Shown: positions 1 to 9,475 of the stretch, in pieces
Layout of the letters: each line of letters begins with the position of its first letter
Position numbering within the stretch: position 1 is the stretch's first letter
Source of the DNA: Corticium candelabrum
Taxonomy: Eukaryota > Porifera > Homoscleromorpha > Homosclerophorida > Plakinidae
Length of the DNA stretch: 64,000 nt
NCBI RefSeq assembly: GCF_963422355.1
Contig: NC_085094.1
Span: forward strand, 6,340,270 to 6,404,269
Direction of reading: 5' to 3'
Notes under the pieces: generated by a model
Database searches by the model: none
What the model saw: only the letters and a program-made list of their open reading frames with translations
Told to the model about the DNA's origin: nothing
Translations under genes and position numbers: made by a program

Positions 1-1413
1 TTGCTAGAGCGAAGGTGTCGTGTGCACGTGACGCTTATAGGCACGTCGACATGTAATGCAAAAATCGTGGACCTTCGCATGATGAGTGCACGATGCATAC
101 TCATTGCAGAGAGACTCACCTGCACGGATTGTCGACAACATCAGTAAACAATAGAGCCATGCAGAACGACCCCATGTGCACGACGTTAGAGCACTCTAGC
201 TAGAACATGAAGTGCATGACGTCAATCTTCAGATAAGAGAAAGAAAACATTTCTAACTATATAACACAATTCAAATTAAACGTTAGACACGTTTTGCGAG
301 TCTTCAATCGATACTTTCTCGATTTAACTAGACAATTGTCCATGCAAGTGATATAAGCGAGCATGCATGCATGTCGTTCGGGGTGGGGAGGGGGGAGATG
401 AAACAAATTCGAAGTCTTGGCGTGAAGCATTCTAGATGTGAGACGCAAATGTGAAAAACCATCAAGGTCGTATGTTTGTGCTATTGCATGCTCGTCTCAT
501 TGTCTACAATTTCTCTGCCCGCGCCTTCCGACCTAATGCGATCAAAGATGAACGGCAATTAGCGTGAAAGCTCGATGACCTCGTATTCTATGCTCAACAC
601 ATGTTTTCCAGGCCACCGTACTCGAAACAAAGCGAGTGGAAACGGGGGAATTTCTACACTCATGTATAGCATTGGAGTAGTACATGCAGACCTTAATTAA
701 TTTATTTGTAAGGTATGCCTGCAAACACTTGTGCTAGCAGCTAGAGCGACTACACACCGTTTACAGCTTCTGTAGTCGTTAGATCTACAAGCTCATGCGT
801 GGCGACTAAAATTAGCAAGAAAATGTTCAAACCTGTGGAAAGCGATGTCGACAGAGACAGCCGAGAGACGCCTAGAGACATTCTTGTTGGACTACAATGT
901 TGATAGGGACGCTAAATGGTCACGACATACTCAACTCACCAACACAGTATGGGGTACGGTCTGGAAAGATTAGATTTGAAGCATGTAAAGTGACGTGTGC
1001 AGCTACACCACGACGCACGTGATCTAGCCACGCCTCAACTAAATCATTCTTTTTCTCCTGTTAACGACTCTCTCAATACGCGAAAGAGTTGAAATATTGC
1101 TTGTTTTGACAAACATCAGAGTATTCAAAGTTTGAGCTTAACATTTCGTGGATTTATCGCTCGTAGAAGTCGGCGCTCACTCAATTGCAAAGAAATTGTA
1201 GAAAATTTTTTACATACAAGTTTAGACAAAAGCAATGCTTACAGATCTTATTTCCTTGTTGTATTAGCTATAGATTTGACAACTAAGTCTGCCAAAGAAA
1301 GTGACAATTAAAGTTCGATACGAACCAGGACGCACACGCCCCGTCCGTCACTTGGTCTAGTTATTTAATTAATCTCAATGTTTTACACATCAGCACAAGA
1401 AGCAGGGTTCGTT
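1..1413. other. No gene recognised
   Basis: Both strands hold only short open frames without recognisable motifs or convincing paired splice sites. The stretch is ordinary AT-rich sequence and may be the 3' flank of the minus-strand gene that ends at 1414. Confidence 0.5.
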
Positions 1414-2282
1414 CTAAACCATTCGCCTAGACTCTTGTCCACAGATCGGGCAGACGCCCACAGTTCCCTGTTTTTCGTCTTCATTTGCACAATCACCACA
1501 AATCTTGCAATAGCATGGATAATAGACGACCGTCGTCGGTGGCGTTTTCTTTTCACAACTCCAACAGTATTTCTGTAAACGAGAGGGCAACGTAACACAT
1601 TGCTGCAGACGTATTTGAGCGTGGGAGAACTCACAATCTCTTTATACGATTTCAAGTAGTCTTGGTTCATCTGGTCGACTAGAACTACAAATGTGATCTT
1701 TCACGTGCGTTTTGCCAGCAGCGCGTCGTCGTGATTGCCTTCGGTTTGATACAATTCAGTGGAAAACTGAGTTGACAGTTGCAGTAAATGAGAACGGGCT
1801 TCTGAAACGAACGAAAAATCTTAGCAGAAGACGTAAAAAACACGTACCCCGTAAAATCTCTATAGTGGTCGATGCTTATGTCGTGTTGTTGTTGCAAAGG
1901 CAACGGTCGCCTTTCTTTGTGGTGCCTGGGGTGCAGACGTCAACCACGCGTTGAAATTTGAGTCGATTTACAGGACAGTCTCAGCGTCGAGCAAACCGAG
2001 TGCGTCTAGCGTACGGTTGCCATACGTGAACACTGCATCTAGATAGTTGGATGGAAATGCTCAGAATTTGAAACTCGGATTGTTGCTTTCTTACAATGGG
2101 TGGCGCTCGTGGGAGTCTGAACAGTCTGGCTTGTCTTTGTCAAAATACCACATGCACAAAAGGCAAGCAAATGCGGTAAGCACAAGTCTAGCTATGCTTT
2201 GTGCATTTCACTACGACAACTTACCGTATTTCTTGCCTTGTACGATGCTCTCGGCTTCCTCGGCAAAACCAAGAATGTTTTC
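1414..2282 (-). CDS. 3' part of a Cys-rich gene with a C-terminal RING-like finger
   Basis: The terminal exon (1572-1414) follows a clean acceptor (tttacag) and encodes 52 residues ending at a TAG. Its cysteines are spaced C-x2-C, then about 14 residues, C-x-C-x2-C-x2-C, then C-x2-C, ending in a CPIC element. This resembles a RING finger in which the usual His is a Cys. The exon before it (1684-1635) has a perfect gtgagt donor and joins in phase 0. A third exon (1801-1705) joins in phase and contributes further cysteines, including CNC. A fourth exon-like block (2282-2225) has an acceptor, a gtaagt donor and an acidic frame starting ENILGFAEEAES, but I could not make its phase agree with the downstream exons. 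RING proteins are usually E3 ubiquitin ligases; that role is inference. The 5' end is not identified. Confidence 0.5.
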
Positions 2283-2962
2283 CTGCTCACAAGTGTAATG
2301 CAAATGTTAAAATGCCTCCAGTTTGAGCGTGCGTTCTCTAATGGCATCGGCGCCAATTAGAGACGAGTGCTAATTCAATCAGCTCTGTTGACGACACGCT
2401 CGACACCGGAGGTCCATGGAAGTGGCAACAGAGACAATTGGAAGTGCACGTTTGTTTGATCAATCAAAATTTCTAGTATATGTGGTAAATTTTGAGCTTA
2501 TTACAAACTATCGAGTAAAATTAGAGTTTGATTAATTAAATGTCAGAACGTTTATTGGAAACCCTAATAAAATCCTTAAATTATACTTGTAGGACATCTA
2601 GTGGATAATGGATGGCATATGATGATGTGACTTCAACAGAAGACGTGCATTCTCAACGGTGAGCTGCAATTAACTCGAAATTCTGCCGTAATTGCAAGGT
2701 CTGTATAGGGACAGGCTAGCTTAGTCAGTAGAACGATTTACTAATTGTATAAGAGACTGTTTGTTTGTGTCTCTATTAAATACATATACATGATACTCTT
2801 TTCAGTCGGTTGTTAGCAAACTGGTCACGTGAACAGCGGTACTATAACGTAAATGAGTCACTGCCTGTCTGCTTGCATGCGTGTGTTACGTACGGTATGC
2901 CCTCATTTGAAAATACAAATACACACAGTAATTACTAGCAAAATCTAACTGTACTAGCTAAA

Positions 2963-3020
<58 letters not shown>

Positions 3021-3934
3021 GTATGCATGTACGTGTACCGTACCTATTTCTGTAATTTTATCTCACAGCAGATGCTCAGTACTTAATAGGTTAATTAAGG
3101 ATGTTAGCAAAACATTTCACATCTTACTGTGTACGTACCTAGAACAAAGTTAACCGTTACAACACTATACATAACTTTAATAAAAAGGACTTACTCTAGC
3201 GGAGGCTCAACTGAGAAACATCCAAAGGTAGCGAACTACCATCTGAACATGCATATAATGCATGCAGGATTCAATTAATGACTGTTTTAGTGACTGTCAG
3301 CAATTTCATAGACTGCAGTTAGCTAGAAGCACAAGAATAATACAAAAGTACTTTGTACAATTATAATTATACTAGTTGTACAGTCAGAAATCAAAAGTGA
3401 GAAACTAAGAGACCATATATATATATATATATTATAAACATTGAGCGTTGAACTGACTGTTTTTAGAGATCAAATGGGAAATAAACAGTTGGTGTTAGTA
3501 ACAGCTGTGCACACACGGCTTTTGCCACTATTGCCTCTTGCAATATCGAGATTTCGCAGATAAAATGAACGTTAGACTATAGTTTGCCGTTTACTAGCTG
3601 TACAACAAAAAATAAATATGGAAGTATTCTTCAATGAGAGCGGTAATTTATTTTCACAATGGAATGTGAAACTAAATTAGAAGACGTAGGCGGGCACCGT
3701 TTATCAGCGGGGCAACGACTCTCATTTAGACGAATACAATTTGCGTCACTCAAGCAGTGCCATTCAAGTCGTTACTTGCGTGCGGGATTGAATAGCATAC
3801 ACAGTCTTTCAATGGATCACCATCAAAGATTTCGAGCTCAGGTGCTGTTTTGGCATGTGATTAGACATTCATTGTTAGCAAATGTGTCGCCAGTTACGTT
3901 ATATGCATGTATACGTGCATGTACAGTGCTTTAG
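2283..3934. other. No gene recognised; contains a TA microsatellite
   Basis: I see no supported exon here. The 5' part of the RING-like gene could lie in this stretch. A TA array occupies 2967-3019, and a shorter one lies near 3415-3432. An ORF beginning near 3659 has no recognisable motif and no phase-compatible join to the Cys/His block at 3935. Confidence 0.4.
2967..3019. repeat. (TA)n microsatellite
   Basis: About 26 uninterrupted TA units. Confidence 0.95.
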
Positions 3935-4109
3935 TTGCTTTTACGGGCCAAGTCATGATAGACGCTACCAAGATGTGCAGGCTGCTCACTGGGACTGCTC
4001 TCCATACGAAAACGTCTACTTGTGTCGGCGTCACGCTCAATATCGCATGTGGTACAAACACAGAACTTGCCCAAGATGCGAAAATTCCCACACGTTGCAT
4101 TGGGTCTAA
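3935..4109 (+). CDS. Possible terminal exon of a Cys/His-rich (RING-like) protein
   Basis: After a plausible acceptor (gtgctttag) an open frame of 58 residues runs to TAA. It contains H-x2-C-x7-C-x2-H-x11-C-x2-C with a CPRC element, close to the second half of a RING or related zinc finger. Upstream exons are not resolved: the ORF starting near 3659 does not join in a compatible phase at any donor I can see. It could be a fragment of a longer gene, a pseudogene or a chance ORF. Confidence 0.3.
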
Positions 4110-5013
4110 GCTATCGTATCTTTGATATTTGATAACTATCTTGTAAACGTCGCTGCTGTGGCTGCTGTGGTGTTTTTCTGTAAATGTTTGCTAGATGGCT
4201 AGTAGGACGATGCAAATTGCCGCGCGTATAATCTGTCTTTGCATTGTTAGAAATGTACGCTTTACTTACTCTTGGACACAGCTGTCGCGTTCTAGATCAC
4301 GACGAGTAATTGAAGAATTAGTGTGAGAATCTTTTACACGTTTCCAAATCACGCGTATACACAACTAAAGCTATATTATCACTGCTTTAAAGATAGGATA
4401 ACACTTTAGAGACTATATTTAGATAAAGAAACGAGTTCAGATGGTAACCTAACAATAACGTGTAAAAGAGATAAAGAAAACACTAATCGCCATAATTTGT
4501 AATTTATTAACCCATTGGATTTAATTTCTGTAATCAGTCTGTTTTGATTTCACAATTATTGATATCATCATTATTTATTACTAAACTGCCTTTACAAGTA
4601 GACACCAGATCGAGTCGAACATTGTATATATAGTTCGTATATTGTGTAGATAGTTTTCAGGAGGAGAGAGATGGTCGATCTGGCTCTACACACACTAATC
4701 ATAATGCAGTCATACTGCAGCTAGGTTCTTTCTTTTGCGTTTGTCATTTTCTGTTTTCAACTTGCAACAAGCATTGCAAATCAAAAGCAGGTCTACTCGC
4801 TCGCCAAAAGAGAGAAGTCATTACCGAGTTCAGTGCATGCACACACATCACAGTACAAGGTACCGTAATCTCTAGACTCGCTCTGCCCTCCCGGATTGTT
4901 AATTAATCCTCAGTGAAGCGAGATGCATGTATGAGATTAGCGATAGAGTAGGAGAAAGTATACTCTACTAGCTAGGCAATGCATTCTACTAGAGCTGAAG
5001 GCATCGATCATAC
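4110..5013. other. No gene recognised
   Basis: AT-rich intergenic sequence without supported coding or RNA features, ending at the hAT-like insertion. Confidence 0.5.
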
Positions 5014-5883
5014 CAGGCGCGGATCTACCATAAGGCCCGAGGTGCCCGGGCACCAAGGTCCCTAGGGGGTGTGTCACCCATTTCCCGGACGTTCTTCCCG
5101 GATGTTTGGCGGCGATGTCTAAGCGGCAGTCAAGTTTAGAGCTCTTCGGGTTTAAAGTACCTCGGTTGGAGGTTCAAAACACAAGTAACGACACTTTACC
5201 AGATACTGAAGTTGAAGGCCCGACAAGGAGAACTGCAGCACCATCGCATGCTCCTCTGGATGGTCTGGATGCAGTCGATCCGCCATATGATCTTGGGCTT
5301 ATAGGATATACAAATGGGCGGAAACTCAGTGCTTCTGACAGGTACTTGGGTACGAGTATATACCTGCTAAGAAAGTGTGAAACTTCGCAGCTCTACTAGT
5401 AGATATCAGTGGATTGCATGCATCGATATTCGGTAGCCTATACTACCCTAAATTATATCAACGTACTTCTGAAGTTAATGTGCACCATACCTGTCACAAC
5501 ATGCAGTTGTGAGAGAAGTATCAGTGGTCTCCGCCGCCTAAAGACTTACCTACGGTCAACCATTGGCCAACTCCGCCTTAATGGTCTCGCACTCATGCAT
5601 TTTCATTATGGTTTAGACATTGACTATGAAGCTATCATTAATGACTTTGCTAGGAAGCATCCTCGTAGAATGGAACTTACAAACCTTATTGATGAAGCAT
5701 TTTCACAGGATGGCTCTTGCTGATAGTATTCGTTGTCATGAAGTCGTATTGTTCTTCTTTAAATTTAATATTAGCAACAATATCAAGTTCAAATTTCTCA
5801 TTAATATTAAATTGGGGAGGTTCAAATATCTAATTAATATTAACTTGGGCACTAAACGAAATTGAATGCTGGATCCGCGCCTG
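5014..5883 (+). mobile_element. Internally deleted hAT-type DNA transposon
   Basis: The ends are a 14-bp imperfect inverted repeat: caggcgcggatcta at the left, and tggatccgcgcctg at the right, whose reverse complement differs at one base. The element is flanked by a 5-bp direct repeat, CATAC (5009-5013 and 5884-5888), taken as the target duplication. Inside are a transposase N-terminal piece and a C-terminal dimerisation piece with the catalytic middle missing, so this is an 870-bp non-autonomous derivative. Most hAT elements make 8-bp duplications, so the 5 bp seen is atypical. The superfamily call rests on the encoded C-terminal motif. Confidence 0.85.
5106..5723 (+). pseudogene. hAT transposase remnant, N and C termini only
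   Basis: The first frame (5106-5399) begins MSKRQSSLELFGFK, like the basic start of ZMYM/THAP-type hAT transposases, and stops after 97 residues. The second frame (5409-5723) carries the hAT C-terminal dimerisation signature TTCSCERSISGLRRLKTYLR followed by RLNGLALMHFHYG, ending at a TGA. The zinc-finger and catalytic regions between them are absent, so no active enzyme can be made. Confidence 0.85.
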
Positions 5884-6189
5884 CATACCCCTAATCTATC
5901 TACTAATTTTAAGCGCACATCTAATGATTATCAACTCGAGACAAATTACATGACATGACAGGAACCTAGACTAGACAGTCTAGCCCTTACGGTTCGGAAG
6001 TAATTGCTGTCATGATCATCTACTACTCTTTCGACTATAGCTAGAGGCTGTCGTTAATTTTTAACTCTCCAATGTCTACCCTTGCCATAACAATAAATTA
6101 ATTAATTAATGACAAGTAATATTGTACACACTAGATATTGAATTTATACGCATGCGTATAAGGGTCATTGCTATCTATGAACTCTCAAG

Positions 6190-6814
6190 ATGGCCGAGTC
6201 ATTTGATAGATACACAGAAGACCACGGGGCTGACTGTTTTAAAGAGACGTTACAGTGGGGCACAGGAGGCGCTATCGCTGGTACAGAGTGAAACAACACT
6301 AATTGAGGGCCCCGTTAGGGTAACACTTGACCATTCGTTGCCAGGCGCTCTATGGGGCACTGCAGAAGCCGCTTTTATGGAGCCAGTCAAAACCGCTATG
6401 CCACTTATCGTGCCCGCATTGGGCATAGTAGCGAAGAACACCGTCTTTTATGGTCAGTGAGTTTGTGTAGTCGCCATCTTTTTACTTCTAATTTTTTCTA
6501 ACTTTAGCGTCTGTTGCGGGTGTTTTCGGGGCAACGTCATGTGCTGTGTCTGGTCTGAGAGACAAGGACGACTACGTTGGACGTGGTATAGCGGGATGTG
6601 CAGCAGGCTTAGCATTTGGTCTGAAATGTGAGTGTGTGAGCTACTGCACAGCTACCAGTCATCTCATATTGTCTCACTGTGACCGCCTGTAGCGGGTAGG
6701 TGGTCTGTAGCGTGTGGAATGTGCGCCGGTTTGGGTCTTATAGCGGCAGTTCAGAAGCACACTGGCGTATCGTTTATTCCAACGAGGTCAAAGCAAAGCA
6801 AAGAATATCCATAG
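6190..6814 (+). CDS. NDUFA11: NADH dehydrogenase [ubiquinone] 1 alpha subcomplex subunit 11
   Basis: Four exons (6190-6280, 6345-6452, 6508-6627, 6693-6814) with canonical GT-AG introns of 55-65 bp join in frame to a protein of about 146 residues, close to the 141 of human NDUFA11. This Tim17/22/23-family subunit sits in the inner membrane arm of mitochondrial complex I and is needed for its assembly or stability. The matching core is a Gly/Ala-rich membrane protein with GVFGATSCAVSGLRDKDD and GRGIAGCAAGLAFGLK, aligning with the human GAVFGLTTC and GGCAGGLTLG segments. An early Cys in GADCFKETL corresponds to the human DGTDC region. The start is the first ATG in frame, and the C-terminus is basic and short. 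Another Tim17-family member such as TIMMDC1 is less likely because of length. Confidence 0.86.
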
Positions 6815-6955
6815 TGTATGTAGATACATAGTGTGCATTTCTTGTCTTGTATGTATTTGTGTACACTGTACAATCCTATTCGTGTAATTTGTGGAATATA
6901 CGTACAATATACTGAATAGATGTAACTACAAAGGAACGAAGCTGGGTTTTGTGAC

Positions 6956-6956
<1 letters not shown>

Positions 6957-7029
<73 letters not shown>
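6957..7029. repeat. (AC)n microsatellite
   Basis: About 36 uninterrupted AC units. Confidence 0.97.
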
Positions 7030-7030
<1 letters not shown>

Positions 7031-7359
7031 GTAAGGATGTGGGAATGGCTGAAGACACAAGGCCAATGTGGGAATTCTGACAACAGCAAGCAGTTTTAGT
7101 AAAGTGTATTGTTATGTAGCACTTTCAGAGTGTGTGAGTAGTAGTCTAATAGTTTCAGTATTTAGTGAGTGTTACGGTATACATGTGAAAGACCATTCGA
7201 GGTGGCTGATTCTTTCCAGTCTTTATATGTACAGGACACATAGACCCTAGTCTTGGTAGATACTCATACATTAATTAAGAAACTAGAGGATATCTAGCAA
7301 GTTAACAGATTATTATTAATTATAATTAGCTACCCTGTGTCACAGTTGGTCAGCAATCT

Positions 7360-7360
<1 letters not shown>

Positions 7361-7419
<59 letters not shown>

Positions 7420-7497
7420 TGTGTGCGTGCGTGGTATGTGTGTGTGTGTGTGCGTGCGTGGTGTGTGTGTGTGTGTGTGTGCGTGCGTGGTGTGTGT

Positions 7498-7534
<37 letters not shown>

Positions 7535-7537
7535 CGT

Positions 7538-7607
<70 letters not shown>

Positions 7608-7670
7608 CATGTGTGTGTACGCATGTGTGTGTACGCATGTGTGTGTACGCATGTGTGTGTACGCATGTGT
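7361..7670. repeat. (TG)n array with higher-order units and a 14-bp minisatellite
   Basis: TG runs are broken at intervals by the interruption gcgtgcgtggt (four copies near 7425, 7451, 7481 and 7529). The array ends in five tandem copies of a 14-bp unit, tgtgtgtacgcatg (about 7603-7668). Confidence 0.95.
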
Positions 7671-7908
7671 AGACTAAGATATTTACCATGTTTGCCCAAT
7701 CAAGAAAGCTAATGATTATAATTGGCAAATTAACTCACGGCCACACTACAACCTGGTTCACTGACTCCAAGCGCGCTCTAGTCTTTAATTTTTTACTGCG
7801 CAGTCGCAACTTTTATACGGAAGTGCTACAGCATGTGACCTGCTACTTTGACCTCCAGCAGATCAATAGTAACTACTCTAGCATCTCCGCTGCATTCTCG
7901 CGTCTACA

Positions 7909-9141
7909 ATGTCGAAAATCCAAGGCGGTACGGTGGTCGAAGTTCAGGGCGACGAGATGACGCGAGTCATCTGGGATCTCATCAAGCAAAAACTCATCAC
8001 ACCATTTGTCGAGCTCGATTTGAAATCGTTCGATCTGAGCATTCAGAACCGCGATGCAACCGACGACCGAGTGACGGTGGAGTGCGCCGAGGCAATCAAG
8101 AAATACAACGTCGGAATAAAGTGCGCGACCATCACTCCAGACGAGAAACGCGTGGAGGAGTTCAACCTGAAGAAGATGTGGAAGTCTCCGAATGGGACAA
8201 TACGCAACATCATCGGAGGCACCGTCTTTCGCGAGGCCATCATCTGCAAGAACATTCCGCGTTTGGTGACCACGTGGAAATTGCCCATTGTGATCGGACG
8301 CCACGCCTACGCTGATCAATACAGAGCCACCGACTTCGTCGTTCCCGGATGTGGCACGGTCGAGATCAGTTTCAAACCTGCTGATGGATCAGAATGCGTG
8401 GTGCACACCGTCCATCAGTTTGTGGATGGAGGAGGAGTCGCTTTGGGAATGTTCAACACTGATGCATCGATTCGTGATTTTGCGGAAAGCTCGTTTCGGG
8501 TCGCTCTCGACAGAGGCTGGCCACTCTACATGAGTACAAAGAATACGATCTTGAAAAAATACGATGGCCGATTTAAGGACATATTTCAAGAGGTGTACGA
8601 ACAGCAATACAAACAGAAATTCGAGGCGAAGGGTATCTGGTATGAGCACAGGCTCATCGACGACATGGTTGCTTATGCATTGAAGTCGGAAGGTGGATTT
8701 GTGTGGGCGTGTAAGAATTATGACGGCGACGTTCAGTCGGATTCTATTGCTCAAGGTTACGGCAGCCTCGGAATGATGACAAGCGTTCTTGTCTGTCCCG
8801 ACGGTAAAACGCTGGAATCCGAGGCGGCACATGGTACGGTGACTCGGCATTATCGCCTTCATCAACAAGGAAAGGAGACGTCGACCAATCCGATTGCATC
8901 GATATTTGCCTGGACGAGGGGACTGGCGCATCGAGCAAAACTTGATAGCAATCATGCTCTGGATAAATTCTGTACAGCATTAGAAAAGGTGTGCATCGAG
9001 ACCATCGAGTCGGGTTCGATGACAAAGGATTTGGCTATCTGCGTCAAGGGATCAGCTAATGTGAGTCAAGGTGACTACCTCAACACGTTTGAATTTCTTG
9101 ACAAACTGGCCGAAAATCTACGAAAGAAAGCCAAACTCTAA
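7909..9141 (+). CDS. IDH1: NADP-dependent isocitrate dehydrogenase, cytosolic/peroxisomal type, intronless
   Basis: One uninterrupted 410-residue ORF, near the 414 of human IDH1. The enzyme oxidatively decarboxylates isocitrate to 2-oxoglutarate and makes NADPH. Visible landmarks are the start [20 protein letters not shown], the isocitrate-binding Arg in [14 protein letters not shown] (the position of human R132), the family signature [20 protein letters not shown] that includes the metal-binding aspartates, and the NADP-binding [12 protein letters not shown]. There is no mitochondrial presequence, and the protein ends in AKL, a type 1 peroxisomal targeting signal, as in human IDH1. The lack of introns is odd beside intron-rich neighbours and suggests a retrocopy, but the frame is intact and the catalytic residues are kept, so it is probably functional. 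It lies 335 bp upstream of the LIN54 start. Confidence 0.96.
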   Translation: MSKIQGGTVVEVQGDEMTRVIWDLIKQKLITPFVELDLKSFDLSIQNRDATDDRVTVECAEAIKKYNVGIKCATITPDEKRVEEFNLKKMWKSPNGTIRNIIGGTVFREAIICKNIPRLVTTWKLPIVIGRHAYADQYRATDFVVPGCGTVEISFKPADGSECVVHTVHQFVDGGGVALGMFNTDASIRDFAESSFRVALDRGWPLYMSTKNTILKKYDGRFKDIFQEVYEQQYKQKFEAKGIWYEHRLIDDMVAYALKSEGGFVWACKNYDGDVQSDSIAQGYGSLGMMTSVLVCPDGKTLESEAAHGTVTRHYRLHQQGKETSTNPIASIFAWTRGLAHRAKLDSNHALDKFCTALEKVCIETIESGSMTKDLAICVKGSANVSQGDYLNTFEFLDKLAENLRKKAKL

Positions 9142-9290
9142 TACTTAACAGTGCAACATAGTCTTTTCGTGTTATTTGAATTGTGTTGCATGTTTGATTG
9201 AAGAACACAAGACGTTATTGTCACGTGTACGCACGTGCAGTCTTAGATACACAGTCTAGTATGTCGTTTCCGGTGTGATCACGTGATGCG

Positions 9291-9308
9291 TGGCGCGCGC
9301 CATTTGAA
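9291..9308 (+). promoter_or_regulatory. Candidate CDE/CHR cell-cycle element upstream of LIN54
   Basis: A GC-rich E2F/CDE-like stretch (ggcgcgc) is followed after four bases (gcca) by TTTGAA, the CHR consensus. The site is about 170 bp upstream of the LIN54 start codon. In vertebrate cell-cycle promoters the CDE lies four bases from the CHR, and LIN54 reads the CHR. This is motif-level evidence only. A TTTGAA also occurs at 9175 by itself. Confidence 0.4.
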
Positions 9309-9475
9309 CCCCGTACTGAGCATGTAAGGGGACCCTGTCTGTCCAACAGCTGCAGGTGATTTCTAATCTTTAACAACAAGACCGACATTACGCATATCAG
9401 GCGACAGCCACAACAAGGCCACATTCGACGGCAGACCAACTCACATGGACGAACGAATGCGGCACAGTCTGCACA

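Larger units (their letters stand above)
6815..7908. other. NDUFA11-IDH intergenic region dominated by microsatellites
   Basis: It contains the AC array and the TG-plus-minisatellite array listed separately. No gene is visible. The last 150 bp should include the IDH promoter and 5'UTR. Confidence 0.7.

Noticed and set aside
5736-5918. AATATTAA-rich tandem-like tract near the right end of the hAT element, considered as a separate repeat
   Set aside because: It is part of the element's terminal region, and the copies are too short and irregular to call independently.
7873-8319. Antisense and shifted ORFs of 80-190 residues over the IDH gene
   Set aside because: Shadows of the well-supported IDH frame, caused by its GC-rich codons.
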